Below the pieces are notes generated by a model. The model was given only the letters and a program-made list of their open reading frames with translations. It was not told where the DNA came from and searched no databases. The position numbers were made by a program, and so were the translations under genes. From Bremia lactucae (lineage: Eukaryota; Oomycota; Peronosporomycetes; Peronosporales; Peronosporaceae): a stretch of 64,000 nucleotides of DNA. Positions 12,040-22,723 of this stretch are shown here, in pieces; the stretch's first letter is position 1, and every line of letters begins with the position of its first letter. Where the stretch lies: the NCBI RefSeq assembly GCF_004359215.1, contig NC_090623.1, forward strand, positions 892,627 to 956,626. Direction: 5' to 3'.

Positions 12040-12460
12040 TACTTTGTATATATTTTTTCAGCCTTTTTGAGAGCAAATTTGAGAGAACCACATACAATTT
12101 CGACCTTGATCTGAGGCTGACTCTTGACAGAGCTGGTATCTGAAATTGCATGACCGGCACCCGGCGTTTTGTTTACTTTGTCAGTAGTTTTGGACTATTT
12201 AACAAGGGATTGAAATTTCTTCAAGTCATCTTGGATAAAGTGCATTTGTTTTCTGATACGAATACCATGTATTTTTATCAAATCCTTTACAACCTTCTTT
12301 GGCTTAACCATAAGCTGTTCGAACAGATTTTTTTTTGAATTGATTCTCGGATACTGCGCTTAATTTTGTCGGGCCTTGTCCATATACAAACGCATCGAAA
12401 AAGACGAATTAAATCGGGTCGTCGATTTCGATACTGGCCTTCTTGGAAACGTCTTGCAGA
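12040..12460 (-). pseudogene. Decayed C-terminal extension of the secreted-protein gene
   Basis: On the minus strand, just past the stop of the gene at 12461, one frame reads SANDLQDVSKKASIEIDDP and later PGAGHAISDTSSVKSQ. The same motifs occur in the split paralog at 22271-23330 and 14978-15295 (SANYLLDVSKKAGIEINEP, PGAGPTINDTSS, VKSQ). It is full of stops and frameshifts and is cut off at 12040 by the solo LTR. I infer that the ancestral protein was longer at its C-terminus and that the present stop of the 12461-13735 gene arose by a frameshift. Confidence 0.65.
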
Positions 12461-13735
12461 TCATTTGCGGAGTGTTCTAGGAACTGCAGATGCGTCACCA
12501 CCGGTATTGTAGGCAGCATTTATGACGGTAGAATGACCAGCAAAAGAAGGGGTTTCGGACGTTGCAACAATGTCGTCTTTCACAGGTGTTTTAAGAATAT
12601 TGGACGTATCATCCACGACATTGGTCACAGTAGTTTCAGGAATCTCGCTCTTGGGAATCTCATGATTCGACACAACTGCAAAAGTTAACTTTCTCTTGAA
12701 TATGGAAATCAGCTTAAACCACCTGCGTCGGAAGAAGTTGCGAATCTTGCCAGCAAAGGTAGTCGGAAGAACATTTTCCACAAATTTTTCCATCTTTGAC
12801 GAGATATCAACGTCTTTGGTGGTTGGCCAAAACTTCTTTGCAAATGATTTGAGTTCGCCGTTTTTTCCATAGAGGGACTGGACGCGTCCGAACGTCTCGA
12901 ATGGGTCCTGACTGTCTCGAAGCCGATTGAAAAGTAAGAACGCGAAACCGTTTGGTTGATCAAATATGTTGGCAGTGGCATCTTTTTCCACGCCGAAAAC
13001 AGCGACAAGATCGGAGGTTGACAAACCTTGGATTGTTTTTAGATTGGGCAGTACAGCATGAAGCTTTTCTTCACTGTCGACTTTGACCTTGAAATGCTCA
13101 ATCAGCGCAGCAGAAGCCAAAATTTCGGGATCTGCCTCCAAATTACCCTTTCCGAAGGCGTAAAGTTCAACCATCGCTCGCGGGAAATCTTCAAGAGTTT
13201 TCTTGGTAACTTCAAAATCCTTTGGAGTCACCTTCTCGGCAACCTGTTGAAGAGTAAGGCCCTCCTTCTTCCAACGTTCTAACATTGCGCTGCCACAGCG
13301 AATAGCTTCAGAGGATACAGGCTCAATTGAAAGGGCCTTGTCGACAAATTTAGCCACTGCTGGCACCCCATAATGTTTCTCCAGTAACGAAACGACAGCA
13401 TGATCCTTAGCCACTTCATTAAAATATTTAAGATGTTCAAGATGGCTATAAAGTGTTTTCAATGCGTCTTGTTGCTGGACGTGGTCGGCCATTTCGTAAA
13501 ATTCTGACGGGGTGTCTCCAACAACCTTTTTTTCCTTTCCAAATATCTCCAACAACTTATCGCCTTCGAGGGCTGTAGCAACAAGCTCTTTAACAGAGGC
13601 AGAAGTCTTATCTAGCCGTCTCGAAACAATACTCGTGCCACTGTATGGAATAGTTTGGAGGGGATCAAACATCGATGTACCACCTGCATCACCAAGTGCA
13701 AAAGCAGCGAGGAGAAAGAGCACAGGGAAAACCAT
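12461..13735 (-). CDS. Secreted WY-like effector candidate with degenerate RxLR
   Basis: The frame encodes 424 residues from ATG at 13735. An upstream in-frame TTG is unlikely, because the hydrophobic signal peptide (MVFPVLFLLAAFALG) starts at this ATG. Residues 38-42 read SRRLD, which resembles an RxLR motif with Asp in place of the last Arg; I see no EER. Residues 150-195 (MLERWKKEG, then VELYAF) have the Trp..Tyr spacing of a WY-fold helical repeat, and the rest is mostly helical. A basic patch (KIRNFFRRRWFKLISIFKRK, 330-349) could be a nuclear or membrane signal. It has two broken paralogs in the window. The extreme C-terminus is probably frameshifted against the family. A role in the host plant is inferred from the class, not shown. 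Confidence 0.78.
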   Translation of the reverse strand: MVFPVLFLLAAFALGDAGGTSMFDPLQTIPYSGTSIVSRRLDKTSASVKELVATALEGDKLLEIFGKEKKVVGDTPSEFYEMADHVQQQDALKTLYSHLEHLKYFNEVAKDHAVVSLLEKHYGVPAVAKFVDKALSIEPVSSEAIRCGSAMLERWKKEGLTLQQVAEKVTPKDFEVTKKTLEDFPRAMVELYAFGKGNLEADPEILASAALIEHFKVKVDSEEKLHAVLPNLKTIQGLSTSDLVAVFGVEKDATANIFDQPNGFAFLLFNRLRDSQDPFETFGRVQSLYGKNGELKSFAKKFWPTTKDVDISSKMEKFVENVLPTTFAGKIRNFFRRRWFKLISIFKRKLTFAVVSNHEIPKSEIPETTVTNVVDDTSNILKTPVKDDIVATSETPSFAGHSTVINAAYNTGGDASAVPRTLRK

Positions 13736-14977
13736 TAGTTGCGTCCAGGATGGGGGTGGAGACAAAGTGGCAGAAATGAGCAGAAGCTTTGAGTCTCCTT
13801 CTGCGATAGATAGACTTTGAGAGTCAGGTTCCCGTAAAATCTAGCTCTAATTCGAAATGCTGAAGCTATGTCTGTGCAATTGGAAGTCTTTCATTCCTTG
13901 CCGACGATTTGCAATAGTGAAAGCAAGACGTACGGACGAGGCCGGAGATTCCTTTCTCGGATCAGGTTTACTTTATTCTGATTAATGGTTGCGCTTAATT
14001 TTAAGAGTATTGCCCTTTTTCCTAGCTTGCGCCAAATTTGGACCAGCAATTTACTTTATAAACTTACAATCTGATTGCTTTGATATGTACAAATTTTGAC
14101 TCTATACAAGGGTCGTTTGTTAAGCTTTAAAAGTTGCGTTATAAAAAGACTGGGTGAGTTGTAAGAGAGATAGCCTTGTGATGCATAGAACAGGAAAGCG
14201 CGACAAGTGTCAAAAAGTCCTGTTTTAAGCTCGCTTTGAGGATATTTTTTGCTGCACAATTCTGTTGAAACCTATGTTAAGTCGACGTTTTTTGAGCGTT
14301 GTTGCATTGAAAGCGCACCGGTAGCTTGCTTCCATGCCATCTGCAAGCACCTGAGCTTTCAAAGTGGTAGATGGTGATGCTCCAGACCAGTACCTAATGC
14401 TACATTTTGGGACAATTTTGCTGACTACTTCTCGTGCGCAACATCAAGTCTGCGCTCAGCAAATACGATTTCGGTGCGAGATGGACTTATTGGTCAAAAT
14501 AGAGACGACGATCATTCACATATGATCTCGTTTGTCAGCAAAATATTTTAAATCTGAATGCAATTGATTTCATGTCCCCTGCTTGTTGAGAAGGCGAATC
14601 AGGACGAAATTATTTCTGAGTGAGATCATTATTGAGTGATGGTCTGCTTTTATTTTTAACGAATAAAATTCATTACGCTCCGAAATCGTGTTTACTGAGT
14701 ACCCGCAGGTGACACCGACGAAATCCGAAGGGTGCCCGGAGAGCGGATCTAATGCGGAAGAGTGCGCTGTGGCGTAAGGTTTCTGTAGCATGTAGTCGGA
14801 AAGATTCTTGGAGAATTTAATGCATGTCAAGTCGCCTTTATTATCTGCTACACAAAAGCAACAAACAAATAAACGGCTACGTAGTACCTGAGTCGACTCA
14901 ATCTTCCGCGCGACAGTCTTGCATTAATGGCGCAACTTACGCGAGCTGGTGGCACTAGTTTGGCTTTTGATGAAGCT
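13736..14977. other. Upstream region of the effector candidate, no gene recognised
   Basis: The first 150 bases upstream of the ATG resemble the region upstream of the third paralog at 27,650-27,840. Bases 14771-14828 resemble the reverse complement of 5851-5908. The minus-strand frame 14570-14830 overlaps that repeat and has no motif I recognise. Nothing else is supported. Confidence 0.5.
13872..13888 (-). promoter_or_regulatory. Conserved upstream motif GACTTYCAATTGCACAG
   Basis: A 17-base motif about 137 bases before the start codon is kept with one change at 27694-27710 upstream of the third paralog. Its CAATTG core resembles the flanking part of oomycete initiator elements. Conservation between two diverged paralogs is seen directly; a promoter role is inferred. 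Confidence 0.35.
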
Positions 14978-15295
14978 TTAACACTGATTTCTGGTTTGTC
15001 GCCACCACTTGCCTTTACGACGTTTTCTTTTGAGACACTTTTTCAAGCTTTCATTGACCCATGAGGACGCGTGCCAGCAGCGATGATCACGAGATTTTAG
15101 GCTATCGCTTTCAAGCCTATTAATTCCCAAAGGAAATATCTGTACTGCATTTCCGTGGAGAATCAGCTCGTTCGGGGTCAGCTGTGCCTCGAAAGCCGTT
15201 CCATCCACCTTCATCTTCTGCAGTTTATATAAACTCGGGATTGGCATCAGCTGCGTTTCATAGAGATCTATCTGGTCCTGACTCTTGACAGAGCT
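14978..15295 (-). pseudogene. C-terminal piece of split secreted-protein paralog 2
   Basis: An open stretch on the minus strand reads SSVKSQDQIDLYETQLMPIP to a stop at 14978, ending in a very basic tail (KKCLKRKRRKGKWWRQ). It continues without loss from the piece at 22271-22723 once element B and its target duplication GAGCT (15291-15295 and 22271-22275) are removed. The junction words GACTCTTGACAGAGCT and GAGCTGGTATC are contiguous in the related locus at 12117-12142, which confirms that this was one gene before insertion. Confidence 0.75.
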
Positions 15296-15737
15296 TGTAA
15301 CGGGCTAAAGTTCCCCAAATGTTACACAGTCCCCGTTAAGTACAGTGGTGTACTTAAGGGGATGGTCAACTACTAAATAATAATAATTAGACCCAGCACT
15401 CGGGTGCATTCACATTAGAAGGGGTTGCGCCTAGCGTCATCCGTTACGCGAGGTATCTAGAAAGATACGTTCATAATACATATAAGTGTTATCTATAGAG
15501 ATGACATTTTAATTGGTAAAAATAGGTATTTATATTTAATACGAGTCTGAAAACTACTTCCTACTTGGTAAGTTCGCAGCAGGAGACGGTTTACCGCTCC
15601 CGTGACGACAATTAACCAGAGTACTTAGTGTGTTGGGTGTGGTCGCTTACGCGCCCACCGCAACTACCTCACTGCACGCAAGAGAAGCTGGATTAACCTC
15701 TTCCTCGCTGTGCTAGGGTGTGTGTCTAAGTAGAGCG
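15296..15737 (+). repeat. Truncated 5' LTR of element B
   Basis: It begins TGTAACGGGCTAAAG and runs to AAGTAGAGCGTGG at 15737, where it jumps directly into gag (GGAGGTGGCAGGG). Full copies have about 35 more LTR bases, the primer-binding site and the gag start between these points. The deletion ends lie in short G-rich matches, consistent with a microhomology deletion. Confidence 0.9.
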
Positions 15738-15740
15738 TGG

Positions 15741-16764
15741 GGAGGTGGCAGGGCTTATGGCGCAGGGACTTGGTGAACAAGCCCTGGCCAGGATCCTGGG
15801 TAGTCCTTCTGAGCAACATGTTGCTCAGTTGGAGCAGTTTAAGACGTTCGTGCTCGGACAGCGGAGGGCCGCGTCCGAGGCACAAGGCCATGCTGCGGCA
15901 TTGTCCGTCACTCAGACCCAGGATGAGCTGAGGCATGAGCAGCCTCGGAGCGAGGCTCTCAACAGGACTGTTGAGATGCTCTCTGCCCGGACGCATCAGC
16001 CGAGGCCCATTCGGATGGACCCGCCCAAGTTTGATGGAACTGCGGCGCACACGATTGTCCACTGGCTTTTAGCCGTGAAGCAATGCGGTGTCACCCAGCT
16101 CATCGAGGACGACAGCCGGATAGTGTCGCACGCCATGTCCCGTCTGCGCGGTAAGGCCTCAGAGTGGGCTTACTCGGCGCTTATGGCGGACAAAAAGGCG
16201 TTCCCTATATGGGCGATCTTTAAGGAAAGATTCGCGCCGTGTACCAGCCGCAGAACAACGAAGTGTTGTTTCAGGCGCGCTTCTTTGGAGTGCGACAGGC
16301 GAAGCGATGCTGCAATAGTATGTGCAAGAGATGCGCTCGCTGTCGGCGTCCATAACCGTAGGTCCGATTCCGGAGCACATTAAGGTGCCCACGTTTATGA
16401 ACGGACTACGGCATGGCCCATCGCGACTGGCCGTTTCAGAAAGGTGCCGTCGACGATGGAAGAAGTAATTTAGATTGCCTTGGTTGAGGATCAATTCTTC
16501 AACAGTGCCTCGGCGACAGCTTGGTATAAGCCGTCGGCCGAGAGGACAGATGCCACTCCTATGGAGTTGGGCAATGCAGACGTGGTCTGTTATAAATGCG
16601 GCAAGAGCGGCCATATGATGGCTCGCTGCTATGCCAGGGTCCCTGCTGGGGCAAAGACGCCCAGCAAGAGGACTCCCTTCCCAAAGGGCGATGGCAAGAA
16701 CCAACTTGCGAGACGCATGAGTTCTGCATCGACCACTGAGGGGTCGGGAAATGCAGGAGCGTAG
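15741..16764 (+). pseudogene. Gag of element B, start deleted
   Basis: The frame reads LAQGLGEQALARILGSPSEQ on from the deletion point, through QRRAASEAQGHAAA and FDGTAAHTIVHWLLAV, into the capsid-like region. Frames change near 16210 and 16290. A CCHC zinc knuckle (CYKCGKSGHMMARC) lies near 16590-16630 and the frame ends at 16764. The DNA is rich in palindromes, including a perfect 20-base palindrome at 15809-15828 (CTGAGCAACA and its complement) and CCAGGATCCTGG at 15788-15799. Confidence 0.88.
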
Positions 16765-16814
16765 TAGGGGCGGGATGCCCTACTGGCGCGGACTCTGAAG
16801 CAACCCCTAAGTTC

Positions 16815-19800
16815 ATAGTTGTGGATTACATGGGTAGCATAGTCCCTAAGGTCTCGAAATTTAGGACCTCAACCCTGCTGGTCTATAGCGCTTATGTACG
16901 AGGCTATGACCAGGTGATGACCCTTCTGGTGGATTCGGGTGCATCACAAAATTTTGTGAAACTCGCGTCTCTAAGAAAGAGACCGGCGATGCTTGAGTCG
17001 CTTTGCCAGGATGGCAATCGAAAAGAGGCGACCGTTCGTTTAGCGAACGGCGCGCTCGTTAAGTCTGAGGGAGTTCAGGTAGAACTCGCCTTCAGCTTTA
17101 GTGACTTCTCTTGTAAAGAGAAGTTCACAGTGCTAGGTATGGAGAGTCCGTATGACCTCATCCTAGGCATGCCATGGTTGGCAAAGTACCAACCATGGAT
17201 AGACTGGCGTACACGCACAGTTGCGAACTCTACGCAGGACACCGGAAAGGATGTGCTCCTGCGAGAGGCCTATGCAACTGATGTCGTGTCGAACACAGTT
17301 GAGGGTGCGTTGACGGGATGTCAAACGTCACCAATTCCTACCCAGCTCGTGGAGACTGAGGTAGTGAATAGGACGATGACAAGTAGTCATGCGTCCGAAT
17401 GTCCTGCACAGAGCCGAGAGCCTGTGGCAGTAGACGGCGAGCTGACAAGAAGTCATGCGTCGCATAAACCGGCACAGTGCCAAGAGCCTGGTGCGGTTGG
17501 AAGGGGTGCGTTAGCCAGGAGTGCAACGGCACCCGCTTCCCAGAAAAGGGTCGTGGTAACTCGAAAAACGAGTACCCGACAGATTAGGACGATCAAAGGC
17601 ACGTCTAAACGAGTGACCTTTGGATCAGTCTCTAATGAAGAGGACGGGCCTTCGAACGAGGTGTTCGAGGCCGTCAAAGACGAAATTGCGGAGGCATCCT
17701 CAGTTGAGGTGCTCCGGCAAGTCTTTAAATCTGCCGAGGAGATAGTAAATCTCCCGGAGATGTCGTGGGATCTGTTCCTTGCCGAATTAAAGGAAGGAAA
17801 GATCCACGAAATAGTCNNNNNNNNNNNNNNNNNNNNNNNNNNNNNNNNNNNNNNNNNNNNNNNNNNNNNNNNNNNNNNNNNNNNNNNNNNNNNNNNNNNN
17901 NNNNNNNNNNNNNNNNNNNNNNNNNNNNNNNNNNNNNNNNNNNNNNNNNNNNNNNNNNNNNNNNNNNNNNNNNNNNNNNNNNNNNNNNNNNATGGAGAGT
18001 CCGTATGACCTCATCCTAGGCATGCCATGGTTGGCAAAGTACCAACCATGGATAGACTGGCGTACACGCACAGTTGCGAACTCTACGCAGGACACCGGAA
18101 AGGATGTGCTCCTGCGAGAGGCCTATGCAACTGATGTCGTGTCGAACACAGTTGAGGGTGCGTTGACGGGATGTCAAACGTCACCAATTCCTACCCAGCT
18201 CGTGGAGACTGAGGTAGTGAATAGGACGATGACAAGTAGTCATGCGTCCGAATGTCCTGCACAGAGCCGAGAGCCTGTGGCAGTAGACGGCGAGCTGACA
18301 AGAAGTCATGCGTCGCATAAACCGGCACAGTGCCAAGAGCCTGGTGCGGTTGGAAGGGGTGCGTTAGCCAGGAGTGCAACGACACCCGCTTCCCAGAAAA
18401 GGGTCGTGGTAACTCGAAAAACGAGTACCCGACAGATTAGGACGATCAAAGGCACGTCTAAACGAGTGACCTTTGGATCAGTCTCTAATGAAGAGGACGG
18501 GCCTTCGAACGAGGTGTTCGAGGCCGTCAAAGACGAAATTGCGGAGGCATCCTCAGTTGAGGTGCTCCGGCAAGTCTTTAAATCTGCCGAGGAGATAGTA
18601 AGTCTCCCGGAGATGTCGTGTGATCTGTTCCTTGCCGAATTAAAGGAAGGAAAGATCCACGAAATAGTCACACCAGTTCCAAGAGAGAAATTGGTGGACT
18701 GTTGCTCGTCGTCCACAATGGACGTGAGCGTCCTAGAAACGGATAAAAAGAAGCGGTACGCTGCTCAAGGCTGGGATGCCTTGAAAGACAGTCCAATCTT
18801 TGAGGCTCTGAGGAAACATCGTGATGTGTTCCCAGAAGAAGTGCTGAGCCGCCTACCATCAGATAGGGGCATCGGGCACGAAATAGACCTCGAACTTGGC
18901 ACCAAGTATTGTGTGACCAGGCAATGGCCGTTGCCGAAAGAACAAGTCGATTTATCGATAATTTCTTCGACAAGCGAGCCAAGGCGGGACATGTGCGTGA
19001 GAGCAAATTGCCTCACTGCAGCCGACCTTTTGTGTGCGTAAAGCTACAGGCGGACGGCGCGTGGTTCGTGCTTACAATAAGCTGAACACGGCGACCATAC
19101 CGGCGCAAACGTCAATCCCGCAGAAAGATGTCTTGTTGAACTCCATGGGAAAGTTAAATATCTTTTCCGCGTTGGATTTGAAGGATAGCTACTTCATGAG
19201 AGAGTCCGATATTACCGAAACGGCAGTAAGCACCCCAAAGCGGTATGCTTTAGTAGTAACTTGTGATGCCCCAAGGGTTGAAAAACACACCAGCGACATT
19301 CAACCGAGTGGTGGCTCACGTGATGCGCCAGCACCGTGCCTGCGCGCCCCTTTACTTTGACGATGTATTCGTGCATAGTAGGGCCGAGGACGAGCTGAGC
19401 GCAATAGAGTCGCACAAGCGTCATTTAGACGCTGTGTTGCAGACTGTAAAGGACGCCTAATTGTACGTCAACTTGCAAAAGTGCGTCATAGGGCCCCTGA
19501 GATACCTGTGCTGGGCTGCATCGTTCGTACACATGGTGTTAGTGGGGGAGGGCCCCTCATTATGCTCGGTGCGAAAGAAGGACATAGTTTCGTCAATATG
19601 ACGATGACCCATGAGGGTATCATCTCGTAGACTGAAACTTGCCCTAGTGACCCTGCCAGTTTAGCAGTGATCAATAAAACTACGTTCTATGACCGACCTC
19701 TCGGCGGTATCATAGGCGAGTTTGATGCTAAACGCGTGAGCAAGGCTCAACGCTTTGCGGATAGCGATTAGCCATTACACGTAAAGTCCGTGAAGTAATG

Positions 19801-20682
19801 GCAAGCGCACAAGACAAGCAAAAAGAATATGCGGACCGAAATGGTTGCGAAAATAATGAACGCTTTAGAGTGGGTGAGCAGGTTCTATTAAGTACTGCTA
19901 CCCTGCCTAAAAATGCAATTTCTGTACTACCTGGAGGTATTACGAAGTTGTTGCTACGTTTCATTGGGCACTCTACGGTGGTCGAAAAGGTTGAGGACCT
20001 AAACTATGCTCACCCTTCCCCCGTATATACAGACGCGCTCCGTATTTTACGTGGGTCGTCTGAAACGGTATGTAGATTCAAATGAGGTCACATTTCCCCA
20101 TCTGGCAAAGGAGCTCGATGGTGGCGCCGACTGTGAGTCGAGCGTCGTTCGAATGAGGAAGAAGGTGAAGGCGAAAAGCTATCGGACCGACGCCTCCCTC
20201 CATGATCAGGACTTGGAGAGTGAGGGACATCATGCGAGTAACGCAGATCCCTCAGCATTATTCTTTCAAAGATGTTTAAGCGAGTCTTCAGGCGTTCATA
20301 ACCCTGACGAGCCTTCGCTCGGACATCAACGAGATCCGAGGTCAGTCGCAAGACTTGACCCTCGAGATCCGCAATACGTCGTTCAGCAGCGTTTAACGCC
20401 TGAGACTGAACGGACGAAGGTAAGGCAGCCGCGAGTAGGTAGGCGAGGTCGCCACTCCTATCGGGCGCCGCCTGCACTGATTGATGTGAGTGGGAATCAA
20501 CGCTTCCTTGTTAAAAGGTTGCTTGCCCACCGCTTTGTGAGGCAAAGGTTTTAGATCCTCGTCCACTGGAAAGGTACCCCGAAGAGTTTTGACTATTGGA
20601 ACCGATGGGTACCCTACGTATTGATGTGCCCGGCTTAGTGGCTGCCAATGAAAAGGAGCACCAGCTGAGGCCTCTTCGCTAG
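16815..20682 (+). pseudogene. Internally deleted pol of element B
   Basis: Protease is intact in sequence (TLLVDSGASQNFVK near 16920, DLILGMPWLAKYQPW). A long linker leads to reverse transcriptase at 18680-19460. It has a deletion near 18953 (CAAGTCGATTTATCG) that breaks frame, but it keeps YFDDVFVHSR near 19360. At about 19530 the RT finger (CIVRTHGV) is fused directly to the integrase C-terminal linker (SGGGPLIMLGAKEG). The rest of RT, RNase H, the integrase zinc region and the DDE core are therefore missing. The integrase tail (VFYVGRLKRYVD near 20045) and a chromodomain (RFLVKRLL, then ILVHWKG) follow, with a stop at 20680-20682. Confidence 0.9.
17139..18669 (+). repeat. 678-bp duplication on both sides of a 175-N gap
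   Basis: Bases 17139-17816 recur almost unchanged at 17992-18669, separated by the N run 17817-17991. I noticed only a few differences, such as GGCACCCGC against GACACCCGC. The right copy starts at ATGGAGAGTCCG, immediately after the gap. This is most simply two overlapping contigs placed end to end; a true tandem duplication is the alternative. Confidence 0.9.
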
Positions 20683-20755
20683 TCTCAAATGGACTAGCAG
20701 AAGTAGCGTTGTGAGAAGAAATAGGGGAGGGAACAGTACCGCCCACGATTTCTTT

Positions 20756-21621
20756 CACACGCAAGCGGGCGAAATTAATTCGATGCGACCGCTGCTTCAT
20801 CGCATCGGATTGCGGATGAATACGGCGCAAAAATTTCGCCTCGTATTGGTCGAACGTTACATTCAAATGAACACGACTGGGATCGGGGAAATACGCTCCC
20901 ACGTTTTTCCCTGAGCCTTCCATGACTTAAAGACGCCATAATACTTATGTGCGTCTAGAATAGCGCGCTCTAGGAGCGACGCTCTTGGCCCCTTTAAACG
21001 AGGCCATTCAGATGGAGGGGGCATGTTTGGTATGCCACCCGTCGCATAGCCACGTTCAAAACGACTGGCTTGTGATACCGAGTGAGCACGTTCACGTGTC
21101 GTCGGGGGAGCTTTAGGCTCCGAATCCTCTATGTCAGCACCATTATGGATTATGGTCTGAGCATAAGGCGTTGTGGTTATACCCAACGGAGAAGCGGCTG
21201 CGCCTTTATGGGCAGCGATCTCATTACCTGTCGCTGCGCTTTCCAGCGCAGACGACGAGACAGCATTTGTAAATGCTGCTGTTACCATGTTGTAAGCCAT
21301 TAGAGAAGTTTGGATGTGCAATAATGCGCCATCATCCTTCCTCATGAGCTCGTTGTCCGCATCACTACTATGAGGTGACGGCAATGGTGTCGACTCATTG
21401 TAGTCGACAATGAGCGACGGATCAGCATCCTCACTGTTAAAGTGGGAAGGATCTTTTAGCCCTTTTAAAGTGACAGCAGCAGTAGCTGTCGGCGTTGTGA
21501 CTAAGGCATTAGACGCGGCCGGCAAATTAACGCGGCGTGTGCGCTAAGTGGAAAGTTGAGTGGGCGTCTTCGCAGACGATCCAACAACGTGGCCCCTTTT
21601 AGGTGGCATCTTTGGCGCCAT
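20756..21621 (-). pseudogene. Antisense accessory frame of family 1, copy B
   Basis: On the strand opposite to pol, ATG at 21621 (MAPKMPPKRGH) opens a basic N-terminus. An in-frame TAG follows after about 30 codons, then a 220-residue open stretch to 20863. That stretch contains LIVDYNESTPLPSPHSSDAD, an Ala/Thr-rich middle and ERAILDAHKYYGVFKSW. One lost base near 20900 shifts the frame, after which the tail reads QYEAKFLRRIHPQSDAMKQ and INFARLRV. Copy A1 shows the stop LRVK at the same place; here that stop is mutated. The gene converges on pol, ending about 75 bases past the pol stop. No database family comes to mind. Its regulation is unknown, but transcription would have to start near the 3' LTR and run inward. 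Confidence 0.6.
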
Positions 21622-21737
21622 GTATGGAAACACGTGCGCTTGAGTGATTGAGTGAACTAGCGGCGCGTAAAGCTTCTCGTAGATCCTCTTTCCTCTTTAA
21701 CGAATTTAAAAATATAAATTCGTTTTAACGGGGGTCG

Positions 21738-22270
21738 TGTAACGGGCTAAAGTCGCCCTTATGTTACACAGTCCCCGTTAAGTACACTTGGTGTACTTAT
21801 GGGGATGGTCAATCACTAAATAACTGGAATTAGACCCAGCACTCGGGTGTGGTGCACATTTGTGACCAACCCTTGTGTATGTGATGCACATGGGTGCATT
21901 CACATTAGGAGGGATGATGCCTACCGTCATCCGTTTCGCGAGGTATCTCGAAAGATACGCTCGCAATACATATTAAGTGTTATCTATAGAGATGACATTT
22001 TGATCGGTAAAAATACGTATTTATATTTAATACGATTAAATATAAATCAGTCTGAAAACTACTTACTACTTGGTAAGTGCGCACGAGGAGCCGGATTACC
22101 GCTCCCGTGACGACACTTGACCAGAGTTCTTAGTGTGTTGGGTGAGGTCGCTTACGCGCTTACCGCAACTACCTCACTGCACAAAAGAGAAGCTGGTTCA
22201 ACCGCTTCCTCGCTGTGGTAGGGTGTGTGTCTAAGTAGAGCGTGGCCGCATTACGTCGTGCCCGCCTACA
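21738..22270 (+). repeat. 3' LTR of element B
   Basis: It starts TGTAACGGGCTAAAGTCG and ends GTGCCCGCCTACA (533 bp), followed by the target duplication GAGCT. The hairpin GTTAAGTACAC-TTG-GTGTACTTA near 21778 is kept. The GATGACGCCTAGCGTCATC hairpin of other LTRs is mutated near 21915 (GATGATGCCTACCGTCATC). The polypurine tract before it is degraded (GGGGGTCG). Confidence 0.93.
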
Positions 22271-22723
22271 GAGCTGGTATCATTAATTGTTGGACCGGCA
22301 CCTGGGGCATTATTAGCTTCGGCATCACCTTTGAATTTTGCTAAATAGTCTTTAAAATGCAATGCGATACCATGAACATATTAAGCTTGTTCATGGATAT
22401 AGGTAACAATGTTTCTATAAACCACTTTTGGAATTACTGAAGGCTTCTTGCTTCTTCGTACGCAATCAATTTTTTAATAGCGGGATCATCCACAGGTACT
22501 ACGGTCTTGAAAGCGTCAGAATTTTTTTCGAGGTTTTGCTCTATCGAATCCTTATTGACTTCGAGATCATTCTTGGCATCGCCGAAAGTAAATCGAATAA
22601 CTTCCAATTATTTTCCAACTTTTACGACGTTATCGTTACAGGCCGACAAACGCTGTTGGCACACCTCCATACTCGCATAAAAATAGTCGAACAAATTCGG
22701 TTCATTAATTTCAATACCGGCCC
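22271..22723 (-). pseudogene. Middle piece of split secreted-protein paralog 2
   Basis: The minus strand reads GIEINEPNLFDYFYASMEVC, then NVVKVGK, NDLEVNKDSIEQNLEKNSDA, VDDPAIKKLIAYEEA, and finally NAPGAGPTINDTSS up to the insertion point of element B. A few stops and frameshifts are present. Homologous but more decayed sequence lies at 12120-12440. It is separated from the next upstream piece by a solo LTR. Confidence 0.7.

Larger units (their letters stand above)
15296..22270 (+). mobile_element. Ty3/gypsy element B (family 1) with GAGCT target duplication
   Basis: It is bounded by LTR start TGTAACGGG at 15296 and LTR end CCGCCTACA at 22270, with the 5-bp target duplication GAGCT on both sides. 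The 5' LTR has lost its last 90 or so bases, together with the primer-binding site and gag start. Pol has lost everything from the RT C-terminus to the integrase core. It could move only with enzymes supplied by another copy. It interrupts secreted-protein paralog 2. Confidence 0.93.
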
